Source of the DNA: Ctena decussata
Lineage: Eukaryota; Mollusca; Bivalvia; Lucinida; Lucinidae
DNA: 64,000 bases
NCBI GenBank assembly: GCA_963989385.1
Contig: OZ022511.1
Location: 6,696,001-6,760,000 of the forward strand
Direction: 5' to 3'
This document shows, piece by piece, positions 25,263-36,079 of this stretch. The position numbers were made by a program, and so were the translations under genes. The notes under the pieces are model-generated. The model was not told where the DNA came from, searched no databases, and saw nothing but the letters and a program-made list of their open reading frames with translations. Numbering within the stretch: position 1 is the first letter of the stretch; each line of letters opens with the position of its first letter.

Positions 25263-25600
25263 TTAGTGTCTATTATCATTCGGAGTAAAGAAATTGTATA
25301 GAGGCAACCATTTTGCGAAAAACTTTGCCATCTTATTTGATATATAAGCGTTATACCGGTCACTAGTAAATTTTTTCTTCAATAATGCAACAAATGCATG
25401 AATGGTTAAATTTTTATCAGTACTTATAAATTTCGTTTTATAAACATAATATTTTGCTAACACCAGTATATAATTTATTAAATCATTTCTACCTTGATAT
25501 GAAAATATAATATTACGATCATTTATGTTTAAAATGATGTTGGCATTTTCGTGTAACCAGGTTTTTAGAGATACCGACCGCATCTTTTATAATAATCAAT
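25263..25600 (-). pseudogene. Possible LINE ORF2 3' fragment
   Basis: A 106-codon open frame reads TWLHENANIILNINDRNIIF, DLINYILVLAKYYVYKTKF and KWLPLYNFF. This resembles the extreme C-terminal region of L1-like ORF2 proteins (an INY-x2-LLAKYYI-x-K-x-K type block). No RT motifs are present, so it would be a short 5'-truncated copy. Identification rests on pattern recognition only. Confidence 0.4.
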
Positions 25601-26009
25601 AATTACTCATTTAAGAAACGGGTTGGGTGTGAATTCCTCCCATCGCAGATAGCCATGCACATACATACGCATACAAGCTTACAGGAAGATGAACGGGTTT
25701 TGTGTCGAGTCATGTTTGATTCAGCAGGGGTTGGGAGTTGAGCCCAAGACTCCTGCATGAAAGCCGAACACTAGTCCAGGAACTCCGCTGCGCGAACACA
25801 CAGATGTACTAACACAAATTATACAAATATATGCGCACAACCATGTACACTCAAAGCTCTTTTTGGCTGGCACGTAAAAGCTAAATGTCTACCTGTTTAC
25901 CCCAAACAAAATAAGATAAGACTGATGGACTCATGCGTGCGGCTCTAGCACGTTATCCGGTGGATTTTTCGGACAGATACTCGCACTTCGCTTTCATTTA
26001 TGAGCCTCA

Positions 26010-27035
26010 TTATTATGATTGGAGAGGGAGCAAATTCTACCATTTTGCATGTTTTCCTGCAATCGTATTGTTAGGGGAAAATCCACTATAGAGGGTAAAA
26101 GCGGCTATGCAAAAACACAAACAGTAGATTTTCCCCCGGGGAAAATGGCTATACAGTCACATTTTCGGGGGCGGGGGGGGGAGGAGGGGGGGGTTCTACT
26201 ACATAGCCGTTTTCCGGTGGGAAAACCACGAAGGGGAAAAGGCTACTCTCAACTTAAAATTACAAAGGGGCATAATTCTGTGAAAAATGTAGGTGGAGTT
26301 ATGGTTCTAATTCTCTGCACATCGTCTAATGAGGGTTTATATTTGTACAAAGTTCATGTAATGTAAAATATCTTCAACGGTTTTAAAGTCACAGAGCGAA
26401 AAAGATTTCTATTCTGAAAATTACAAAGGGGCATAATTCCATTAAAATGTAGGTGGAGTCACCGGTTTTGTTTTTCTGCACATCCTCTGATAATGCTTTA
26501 TATTTGTAGAAAAAATCACGGAATTTATCTTTAATACTTATAAAGTTATAGAGTGGATACAATTGCCATACTTAAACATACAAAGACGCGAAATTCCGCG
26601 AAAAAATGTAGGTAGAGTTATGGTGCTTGTTATCAGCACATTTACTAATGTGTACCAATTTTTGTGAAAATTATCGTCAATTGTTTTGAAGTTACAGAGC
26701 GAACACGACTTCTCAATTGAAATTACCAAGGAACATACAGTGATTCCGTTAAAATTATAGGTGGAGTAGCGTTTCTTATTCTCTGCACATCAACTGATGG
26801 TGCTTTATTGTTTTACTGGTTTCATGAACAGTTTTAAAGTTAAAGAGCGGACATGATTTCCATACTAAAAATTGCAAATGAACATACTTACATCAATAAT
26901 GTAGGTGGGGTTAAAGATCTTGTTCTCTGCATACCGTCTGATGATGCTTTATATTCATACCAAGTTTTGTTAAAAAATACCTTGATGAACACACAATTAG
27001 ACAGACAGACAGAAAGACAGACAGGCAGACAAAAT
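26010..27035 (+). repeat. SAT-D array
   Basis: Diverged tandem units with AAAGGGGCATAATTC, GTAGGTGGAGTTATGG and CTCTGCACATCGTC blocks. The GTAGGTGG block falls near 26289, 26449, 26608, 26757 and 26901, 144-160 bases apart. It ends in a GACAGACAGAAAGACAGACA run. A related piece is at 24190-24480. Confidence 0.7.
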
Positions 27036-27104
27036 ATGAAAAAAAAATATGTCCATCCAAACATACATGCCCACTTTGAAGTAAGGATTTTACTTAATAA
27101 TGAT

Positions 27105-27235
27105 GATAAAAATAGTAATAATAATAACAATAATAATATTATTATTATTATAATTATCATTATTATTATTATTATTATTGCTTTAATTATTAATTTTAAT
27201 TATTACAATAAAAGTATTATTATTATTAAGAGAAA
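27105..27235 (+). repeat. (AAT)n/(ATT)n microsatellite
   Basis: AAT repeats followed by ATT repeats, so the tract can fold back on itself. Confidence 0.9.
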
Positions 27236-27308
27236 AAAACTAACATACTAGAAGTGGGCCTGTACTTGTATAGACTAGAAACATTTGAAAAGCTAATCGT
27301 ATACTTAC

Positions 27309-27377
27309 GAAGACGACATGACTCTCCATCTTGAATATATCCAGTAGAACATTGACATGTTGAGTCACATTTCGAGT
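27309..27377 (-). CDS. Exon 7: second half of a 6-Cys module
   Basis: A 69-base phase-1 exon (23 codons). The acceptor is TTTAG after TTG and the donor GTAAGT. The translation SKCDSTCQCSTGYIQDGESC carries four cysteines. Joined to the end of exon 6 it gives one six-cysteine module. This argues that exons 6 and 7 are directly adjacent in the mRNA with no exon missed between them. It was found from the frame and splice signals, being too short to stand out as an ORF. Confidence 0.78.
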
Positions 27378-27430
27378 CTAAACAACAATTATACAATTAA
27401 TATTTAACACTTTTTTTCAGCCTACGTCAG

Positions 27431-27644
27431 GTAGGGTCGAGTCGGGTAACTTCGAACAGCGGGACATATAATTGCAAACAAGGAAAATCCAGATGAGACG
27501 GCTCAAAATGAGTCGTCTCATCAGGATTTTCACCGTCTGCCCAGTTAAGTTTGGTTTAATTCCAAACAAATGACATATACATGTAAAGGAAACTATTTCT
27601 CTGTCCGAATTTACCCGCTGTCCGAATTTACCCAGCTCTACCTA
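27431..27644. mobile_element. MITE-B copy 2 (TA-flanked)
   Basis: Same ends (GGGTCGAGTCGGG and its degraded complement) and the same ATGAGACGGCTC hairpin. TA flanks both sides. It starts about 53 bases upstream of the exon 7 acceptor. Confidence 0.82.
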
Positions 27645-28049
27645 ATGAGGACAGTTTGGTGATTTATATTTCTGTGTTAGGGAAAGCGAAGCCCAACAAG
27701 CAAAAACAATTAGACGTTCGGTATTCCTTTATCAAATGCCCCAAGGATCTAATCCTAGAATGGTATTCTTATCTAAACTAAATGTGGGCCAGAAAATTTG
27801 GTGACCTAATGCCAATTTGATGAAATTAGGCCATTTCTGTCACAAAAAGGAGAGGGGGTGATCGCTGAGGTGGGAGTGGGAGGGGGGGGGGGTGCAATGA
27901 TCAGAGAAGAGCCTTACTTATATTTGGAGTTTATTAATTTATCAAAGGGACAAAACTCCAAAAATAAGTAAGGGGAAGCAATCATTCTTATATGTGATAT
28001 ATTGTCTCAACCCAATACACATTTCTATTAAGTTTCATCTAATATTCCA

Positions 28050-29277
28050 AAATCAAAGGGCGTAAAAATGGGAGCAATTTTCCATGTACTAACTAAGATG
28101 ACTGTATAATATGTATATACCAATTTTTAGGCAAAAATCTTCTTAATCTGCCATGAAATCTTATGTTCTGGCATTTCCCCAAACTTGAGCTTGCCTTAAG
28201 AAAGGTCAAGGTCAGCCTAACATTTGAATAATCTTGATAGTACTCGAGTACCTGATGCTATATACCAAGTTACAAGGCCATCGATCATTTGGTACTTGAG
28301 AAGAAGATTTGTTAAGGTTTTTGCCATATATGGACATGGCGGCCATGTTGGTCATGTGACCCAGACTGTTTGAACAAGTTTTAAATCCCTCAGCCCCAAG
28401 AGGCACCATATGAAACTTGGTTACAATCGGTCCAGTGGCATTTGAGGAGATGTGTGAAATTGTCACAATAGAGACCAGGGTCAAATAATGACCTTGACCT
28501 CTTGTACATATTAATTTTCATGTACTCATTAAGATGACTGTATATACCAATTTTCAGATCAAAATCTTCCACAGTTTCCAAGAAATCTTATGTTCTGGCA
28601 TTTTCCCATATAAAAGCTACAGAAAGCAAATTTGACCTAGCCGTTAAAAAGGTCAATGACAACCCAAGGTCATAATTTGAACAAACTTGGTAGCACTGGC
28701 GTATCGATGCTACATACCAAGTTTCTAGGCCATCGGCCTGTTGGTTCTGCAGATGAAGATTTTTAAAGGTTTTTACCATATATGGGCGTGGCGGCCATGT
28801 TGGTCATGTGACCAGGACCGTTCGAACAAATTTACGTTCTTAAGATGACTGTATATACCAATTTTCGGGTCAAAATCTTCAACAGTTTCCAAGAAATATA
28901 AAAGCTACAGAAAGCAAAATTCGACCTTGCCATAAAAAAGGTCAAGAACACGGCAAGGTCATAATTTGAACAATCTTGGTAGTACTTGCGTACCCGATGC
29001 CACATACCACGTTTCAAGGCCATCGGCCTATTGGTTCTGGAGAGATAGATTTTTAAATGTGTTACTATATATGGGCTAGGCGGCCATGTTGGTCATGTGA
29101 CCAGGACCGTTTGAACAACTTTTCGTTCCTCCGCCCCATGGAGGTCTACATGAAATTTGGGTACAATCGGCCCAGTTGTTTTATAGGAGAAGTCGTTTGA
29201 AATTGTTGACAGAAGACGGACGCCGGAGCCTTACCATCCTATAAGCTCCCCCGGAGCCGCTGGCTCAGGTGAGCTAG
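28050..29277 (+). mobile_element. SAT-B element copy 2 (left end unclear)
   Basis: Shares the GGCGGCCATGTTGGTCATG and TTGACCTCTTGTAC units of copy 1, and the same right end (CCGGAGCCGCTGGCTCAGG, then TGAGCTAG). The left end is degenerate or truncated. It lies in the intron between exons 6 and 7. Confidence 0.75.
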
Positions 29278-30016
29278 AAATACCAAAGTGTAATACGTTG
29301 TATAGTTTGTTGGACATGCATGAGTAGTATGCACAGTATTCAGTATTACAGCTGACTGCTGTGATAAAAACACAAGTGGTTACATGTTTAGGTGTAAACA
29401 TGTTTAGGAATATGTCATATAGCTAAACATGAAAGCCTTTTCTATTATTTTCCCGGACAAAGTCTGCTAAACACGTTTTATTCTGTTACGCGTTTCGGAT
29501 GAATCCATTCTCTCTTTTCCCCGTTGAAGAACGAAAAAAAAAGAGACGAAAATGTTGACAGAGGAAATTTTAAAATAAAAGGTAAATATAACCAGTTTTG
29601 TACATGTTTAATTTCTAAATATAAATCTAAACATGTTGCAAATTGAACATGTTACGATTTAAACACATAAACACATAAAAAATCGGACTGCATTTTTTGC
29701 ATTGATTCTAAACACATTTTTACAGTAGGTTATTCATTTTCTGTTCTCATTATATCATAGATATTATACTCTGTCATTACTTTATAACATACACTTAAAT
29801 TATTACTTTTCCCACTATAGTCTATCATATCGTTGTTTATTTCATTGCGCATGCATGTATACTTTGCCGGTGAAAGCCATTTCCAATAATTGGTATCTTG
29901 TAACGTAAATCTTGTAACACCAGCCTCCCTATTTAAACATAAAGGATAGTAGTCGTTTGGCTGACAAAAAACTTTAATTCTGTAAAACTCTTTTCTTATG
30001 TAAGCATCCAAGATTA

Positions 30017-30199
30017 TACAGTCAAAGCAGTCTTAGGAGGTCACCCAAGGGAAACCAGAAAATTGGCTGCTTAAGACAGGTGATCCCTTAATATAGATTA
30101 ATTTATAATGTATTTTGGTTCCAGGGAACCAGAAAAGGTGGCTGCTAAATACAGGTGACCCCTTAATAGAGGTGACCACATAAGCAGGTTTGACTGTAT
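30017..30199. mobile_element. Short MITE with doubled body
   Basis: Ends ACAGTCAAAGC and GCAGGTTTGACTGT are inverted repeats. The body (GGAACCAGAAAA, GGCTGCT, ACAGGTGA-CCCTTAATA) is present twice in tandem. Confidence 0.65.
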
Positions 30200-30644
30200 G
30201 TTCTTTATCAATTGAAATAAATAATAGTTTAAAAACGTATCCCTCATTCTTATATTTGAATGTGGATTAATACCACCTGCGCCAGAAAATGCTGTTGGCA
30301 TGAAATATTCCACAATATGCTGTACACCAATGAGGGTGATAAAATACGGTTATACCATGTATTTCCGATCTGTACGGGAGATAATCCACTAGCTTAAGCT
30401 CGTGGATTTTCTCTTCATACAGACGGACAAACTCATGGTTTCACTTTTTTAAAGTATATGGGTAAACCTCTATGTGTTTCCACCATTTTTACTAAGGGAC
30501 CAAACTTTTGATTTTACGACTTCATCTTTGCAACCCCGGACAATTTAGCCCTTCCAAAATGGGGTCTATCCAGAAGGGAGGTAAGCAAGGAAACGGGAAG
30601 AGCTGCTTCCCGTGAAACTGTGTCCAATCACCTTAAATTAAGTG

Positions 30645-31005
30645 GTTATACGCCCAGCGCAGACTCAGATCAGCCTGGGGATCCGCCCAATCTGATTTGA
30701 GTCTTCCCTAAGCGCTTATAGTGTAGATATGGCCGAGTGTAGACTTAGATCAGCCTGGGCATTCGCCCAATCTGATCAGAGTCTTCCCTAAGCGCTTAAA
30801 GGGTAGCCCAATGCAGACTCAGATCAGCCTGGGTATCCGCTCAGTCTGATCAGAGTCTTCGCTGTCCACATGAAGGTAACCTTGACCCTTGGCTACCCTT
30901 TAAGCACTTCGGAAAAACTCTGATCAGACTGGGTGGAAGCCCCGGCTGGTCTGAGTCTGCGCTGGGCACATAACCACTTTGTTGGTTTTCTCGTGTTGCA
31001 ACTCA
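30645..31005. mobile_element. MITE-A copy 6 with internal triplication
   Basis: The GCAGACTCAGATCAGCCTGG block and its surroundings occur three times in tandem (from about 30658, 30738 and 30813) before the normal right end CTCGTGTTGCAACTCA. The left end is missing. The right end is about 20 bases from the exon 6 donor. Confidence 0.8.
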
Positions 31006-31024
31006 ATTATTTGGTTCGACTTAC

Positions 31025-31228
31025 TAGTAGTAGTATAGCAGTCTCCAGTACCAGCACCAGTACATGATTCTCCTAATAACTTCTGGTCTGTGCAGCGACC
31101 GATTTCAGTTTTGTAAGAATGACCATCCGCGCTACAAGCACATTTTGTTGTATCAGTGTTACACTCGAGCCCAATAGCAGTGTGGCATTTGTCGTCATCA
31201 GTTGTGCAGGTTTTGTCATATCCAAGCT
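31025..31228 (-). CDS. Exon 6: one full module plus half of the next
   Basis: A 204-base phase-1 exon (68 codons). The acceptor is TTTCAG and the donor GTAAGT. The first part (LGYDKTCTTDDDKC to EIGRC) is a complete 6-Cys module. The second part (LLGESCTGAGTGDCYTTT) supplies the first two cysteines of another module that exon 7 completes. The coding frame is not the longest ORF here. The exon is squeezed between repeats: MITE-A copy 6 ends about 20 bases past the donor, and the large palindrome starts about 33 bases upstream of the acceptor. Confidence 0.82.
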
Positions 31229-32652
31229 CTGAAATAATAGATACATGTAATTAACCATTTAGTCCGGCAGAAAAATATTTTGACCTGGAACTAAGGTCTA
31301 AAGTTTTTTTCTTTACTGATTCATGTTCTACAGACATTACCTTTGAAGAATCCGAGTGATGCCACCTTGTCATCATTGAGCATTTTCATATTTTCAAGAT
31401 GGCATCCAAGATGAAAGCCGACTTATGGCAAAATCTATATTTGACCAGCTTATACCACTCAGTGGGGATTTTCTTTGCTTTTTTTATGTTTGGCATAGCT
31501 TTTGAGTTACTACATGTCTATTTGTCTTTATCACAGATGTGTCTATGATATAATGGATGGCATCCAAGATGGCAGCCAAATACATATTATGTACAAATGG
31601 CGTTTCTTTCCTTAATTTTACGCAGAGCTTGCATTTGACACATAATACTAATGATTAATTTTCATACAAGGCATAGATCTTAAAATACTAGAGGTCTTGC
31701 TATTTCACCTTCATATACTTGTGTCGATACAAGATGGCAACCAAGATGGCTGCCAAAATATAAAATTTTACCAGAAAAGGTAGTTTTATATGGAGCCTGT
31801 GTTTGACATGTAATTCTAATGACTAATCTTTATGTAAGCCAAGGATTTTGAAGAACTAGAGATCTAGCTGTTTACTACTGAGAGAAGATATATAGAATGG
31901 CATCCAAGATGGCAGCCGAAATATAGAAACTAAACGTAGGTTGTCCCAAAAACGTGCATTTGACGCATAATGCAAAACATTTTCCGCAATCTGAGATAAG
32001 ATGTAACACATGTCTCATTCAAAAGTGAAAAATAAGCAATGACCATCAAAACTATCATTTCACCTTTGTACTTATTTCTTTGTGGGTCAAGTAGATGATG
32101 CCTTACACAAAACAATATGTGCCGTTGCATGATGAAAACAGTGATTTGAGCTTTGCATCCTGGGATGTCCCGGCTCAGTTCAGTCTGACTAGATTCATGC
32201 AGATTGTTCATTTCCTTACTACCGATTGATTGGATAGAAATGAATTTGATCAGACTGGGTAGATGCTCATTTTGATCTGAGTATTCATTGGGAACAAAGA
32301 TGCTTTCATTGGTTTTTGCCATGCAACGGTTTATATAAAATACTTTCAATCACATATATACTGAGCAAGAATGGCAGATACAGGCACATATGCCGAACAG
32401 TAAAAAATACCACATCAGTATAGGGTTATATGGTGTAAGATTAGCATTTAAATAAATATTAACACACAGCATTTAACTTCAGCATCCAACAAGGCAAAAT
32501 TGACTTATGTAGCGGACAAAAGTCTGTCTATCAATTGTTAGAATAGAGCAAATAACTCTTAAGAAGCTACAAATAGCCATATTGTGCACTCGCCTACGTG
32601 ATAAAATTGGTCCTTTGTTGAAACTTAAAGGGCAAACTAGACATAAACCACT

Positions 32653-33297
32653 TTAAGCTACCACTGTTTGTTCATACCCACATACGATGCTGCCTTGGCA
32701 ACCACAAAACATGGTACAACCAAGTCCTACTCGGCGGCAACCACAGCGCATAGATGAACATGGATCATCGCTTTCACATCCACATTTTATCAGTTTCAGT
32801 ACATCATCTGGGACAAGAGCAACTCCTTTTGGCACAGTAACTGGAACAAGAGTTTGAGATGCTTCATTTCCCGACCATCCATAATTCTCGGGTGAAAGGT
32901 CTGGAGGATCTGTATCCAGTGCATTTTTCCAAATGCACGCCTGAAGATGTGCTCGTTTAACGTTTTCTACAAATGACTCTGCAGTAGGAGGAAGGGATGA
33001 AACTTTAACAACTGTCTTTGAGGGTTTCCCTACCCTTTTCTTCCACATTTTTTGTCCAGCTGTTGTCATGTTCTCGCACTGTGGGAATCCATAGCATGCT
33101 GCTATGAAAGTAGTCGATTCTTGAACTACATCAGGTAATTCAGCATTTGTGTCACCCAGACTTGGAAGAATATAACCATCCCGCAACATCTTGACTACCT
33201 TGCCTTTACCGATACCAAAATAACTGCCAACCGTGTCACATCCTGAAAGGGCATGTGCACCAATCAGATACGGAACAATAGCATAATTCCTTCGCAC
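32653..33297 (-). pseudogene. GCDT/CXC transposon-type protein, 5'-truncated
   Basis: The open frame of 214 codons begins here at GTG, with no ATG; the frame stays open upstream to the palindrome centre, so the N-terminus is cut off rather than starting here. Visible parts are GAHALSGCDTVGSYFGIGKGK near the start, an FVENVKRAHLQAC segment in the middle, and a C-terminal cysteine cluster with LIKCGC, MRCGCRR and FCGCQG. Multi-copy invertebrate proteins with the same GCDT...GK block and a terminal CXC (tesmin-like) cluster are common next to transposons. The GCDT-x-GIGKGK block resembles the DNA-binding turn of FEN1/XPG-type 5'-nucleases, which is inference. The loop and left arm of the palindrome carry it. 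Confidence 0.6.
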
Positions 33298-33360
33298 GGT
33301 CTCTCTTATATCTACTGCAGAGTCATTTGTTGAAAACGTTAAACGAGCACATCTTCAGGC

Positions 33361-33645
33361 GTGCATTTGAAAAATGCACTGGATACAGATCCTCCAGACC
33401 TTTCACCCGAGAATTATGGATGGTTGAGAAATGAAGCATCTCAAACTCTTGTTCCAGTTACTGTGCCAAAAGGAGTTGCTCTTGTCCCAGATGATGTACT
33501 GAAACTGATAAAATGCGGATGTGAAAGCGATGATCCATATTCGTCTATGCGCTGTGGTTGCCGCCGAGTAGGACTTGGTTGTACCATTTTTTGTGGTTGC
33601 CAAGGCAGCATCGTATGTGGAAATGAACAGACAGTGGTTGCTTAA
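33361..33645 (+). pseudogene. Second, shorter copy of the GCDT/CXC gene end (right arm)
   Basis: Right-arm mirror of the gene's 3' half. It keeps the CGCESDDPYSSMRCGCRR cluster and the same last residues (QTVVA). Relative to the left arm it lacks one G near 33368, which shifts the frame, and it has several substitutions (Cys to Tyr, Met to Ile, Tyr to Asn). The segment upstream of the middle of the gene is absent. It is a dead fragment. Confidence 0.7.
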
Positions 33646-35509
33646 AGTGGTTTATGTCTAGTTTGCCCTTTAAGTTTCAACAAAGGACCAATTTATCAAG
33701 TAGGCGAGTGCACAATATGGCTATTTGTAGCTTCTTAAGAGTAATTTGCTCTATTCTAACAATTGATAGACAGACTTTTGTCCGCTACATGAGTCAATTT
33801 TGCCTTGTTGGATGCTGAAGTTAAATGCTGTGTGTTAATATTATTTAAATGCTAATCTTATACCATATAACCTTATACTGATGTGGTATTTTTTACTGTT
33901 CGGCATATGTGCCTGTATCTGCCATTCTTGCTCAGTATATATGTGATTGAAAGTATTTTATATAAACCGTTGCATGGCAAAACCCAATGAAAGCATCTTT
34001 GTTCCCAATGAATACTCAGATCAAAATGAGCATCTACCCAGTCTGATCAAATTCATTTCTATCCAATCAATCGGTAGTAAGGAAATGAACAATCTGCATG
34101 AATCTAGTCAGACTGAACTGAGCCGGGACATCCCAGGATGCAAAGCTCAAATCACTGTTTTCATCATGCAACGGCACATATTGTTTTGTGTAAGGCATCA
34201 TCTACTTGACCCACAAAGAAATAAGTACAAAGGTGAAATGATAGTTTTGATGGTCATTGCTTATTTTTCACTTTTGAATGAAACATTTGTTACATCTTAT
34301 CTCAGATTGCGGAAAATGTTTTGCATTATGCGTCAAATGCACGTTTTTGGGACAACCTACGTTTAGTTTCTATATTTCGGCTGCCATCTTGGATGCCATT
34401 CTATATATCTTCTCTCAGTAGTAAACAGCTAGATCTCTAGTTCTTCAAAATCCTTGGCTTACATAAAGATTAGTCATTAGAATTACATGTCAAACACAGG
34501 TTCCATATAAAATTACCTTTTCTGGTAAAATTTTATATTTTGGCAGCCATCTTGGTTGCCATCTTGTATCGACACAAGTATATGAAGGTGAAATAGCAAG
34601 ACCTCTAGTATTTTAAGATCTATGCCTTGTATGAAAATTAATCATTAGTATTATGTGTCAAATGCAAGCTCTGTGTAAAATAAAGAATAGAAACACCATT
34701 TGTACATAATATATATTTGGCTGCCATCTTGGATGCCATCCATTATATCATAGACACATCTGTGATAAAGACAAATAGACATGTAGTAACTCAAAAGCTA
34801 TGCCAAACATCAAAAAAGCAAAGAAAATCCCCACTGAGTGGTATAAGCTGGTCAAATATAGATTTTGCCATAAGTCCGCTTTCATCTTGGATGCCATCTT
34901 GAATATATCGAATTGCTCACTGATGACAGAGTGGCATCACTTGGATTCTTCAAAGGCAATGTCTGATATATGAGAATCAGCAAAGAAAAAAACTTTAGAC
35001 GTTAATTCCAGGTCCTCTCAGAAATCTGCCTTTTTCTGCCGGACTAATTTATGCCTAATATATTCTTCTGTCCTTATAAACCGGATAAGTCCATTGTCTG
35101 TAACGGGGTGTGTGATTATATTACTATTTTTATTTATAATATCCATTTGTCTTTTTCCAATAGTGTAGACCCTGCTCGTTTTGCAATTGCCCCTCCTATG
35201 GGATATTAGGCATAAAATGGTTACTATATATGGTTTAAACATATTTATTTCGCTTTTACAATGACATACATATATACATACATGTACAAATAACATATCA
35301 GGATAAGCTATGGGATAAGAACGAAAGCTGTATGCTTATAGAGTTCTTCTCCCTATTATGAAACATTTGTACAAATTATGGCGGATCTTTAAATGTCATA
35401 GAATAGAGGTTACAATGTTAGACCAAAATTAAAACAGCATTCAGTGTTTGAAAAAGGAAATAAACAAACAAGGCCTAGTTGCTTATGCTTACCTCTTTGC
35501 CACAACATA

Positions 35510-35747
35510 TGAGCCGCGACACGACAAAACCAACAATGTGGTTGTGCGCCCAGCGCAGACTCAGATCAGCCTGGGCATCCGCCCAGTCTGATCAGAATCT
35601 TCGCTGTCCGCATGGAGGTAGCTTTGACCCTTAGCTACCATTTGAGCACTTAACGAAGAGTCTGATCAAACTGGGCGGATCTCCAGGCTGATCTGAGTCT
35701 GAACTTGGCGCACAACCACATTGTTGGTTTTGTCGTGTCGCGGCTCA
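35510..35747. mobile_element. MITE-A copy 7
   Basis: TGAGCCGCGACACGAC and GTCGTGTCGCGGCTCA are exact complements. Taken from GAGCC to GGCTC, the element is flanked by ATAT on both sides. Confidence 0.9.
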
Positions 35748-36079
35748 TATGACAAAGAAAAGAACAAAGCAGTGCAATTCCAAAACAAAAAATAGAACAA
35801 AAGGAATGTTAGTGAAAAGTTTTGAGCAAGAAAGGTAGCGAGGTATCGTTAGAAGAGGAAACTAGACCAATAAGATGTAATCCTGAACATATGCAAATAC
35901 TAAACAGGGTTGAGAGAGCAGGAACGGGCCTCAGCAGTAGTCATGACATTTATGCTAACCACTATTTGCTTCTGACTGCCTGAATAACAGGAGTGTAGTG
36001 CGTTTAGAAGCGTTTTGTTGCTATAATGTATTTGTAAACGTTTTGAAATATTAAACTTTAGTTGCATATGACAAGGACA

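Larger units (their letters stand above)
31261..35044. mobile_element. 3.8-kb palindrome (inverted repeat, arms about 1.73 kb)
   Basis: The left arm (31261-32987) and right arm (33312-35044) are reverse complements at very high identity, separated by a 324-base loop (32988-33311). Paired coordinates sum to 66296-66305 along the arms, so there are only a few indels. The outer ends read TAGTCCGGCAGAAA and TTTCTGCCGGACTA. Each arm holds part of a GCDT/CXC-type gene, a degenerate hairpin repeat, and four spaced copies of a GGCATCCAAGATGGC-like motif. It could be a fold-back element or a snap-back inverted duplication of a larger transposon. An assembly artefact cannot be excluded. Confidence 0.85.

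Noticed and set aside
26853..27251. 132-codon ORF with Asn and Ile runs
   Set aside because: Reads through SAT-D units and an AAT/ATT microsatellite.
29730..30011. 93-codon minus-strand ORF
   Set aside because: No recognisable motif and no splice context. Kept out for lack of support.
31930..32349. 139-codon ORF, also found inverted at 33947-34366
   Set aside because: Lies in the palindrome arms and comes from a degenerate hairpin repeat (GTTGCATGGCAAAA with its complement). No protein motif is visible. Its duplication reflects the palindrome, not conservation.
35489..35520. GTAAGC donor-like site that could end a further EB exon
   Set aside because: The sequence before it on the minus strand lacks a cysteine-rich frame and runs directly into MITE-A copy 7.
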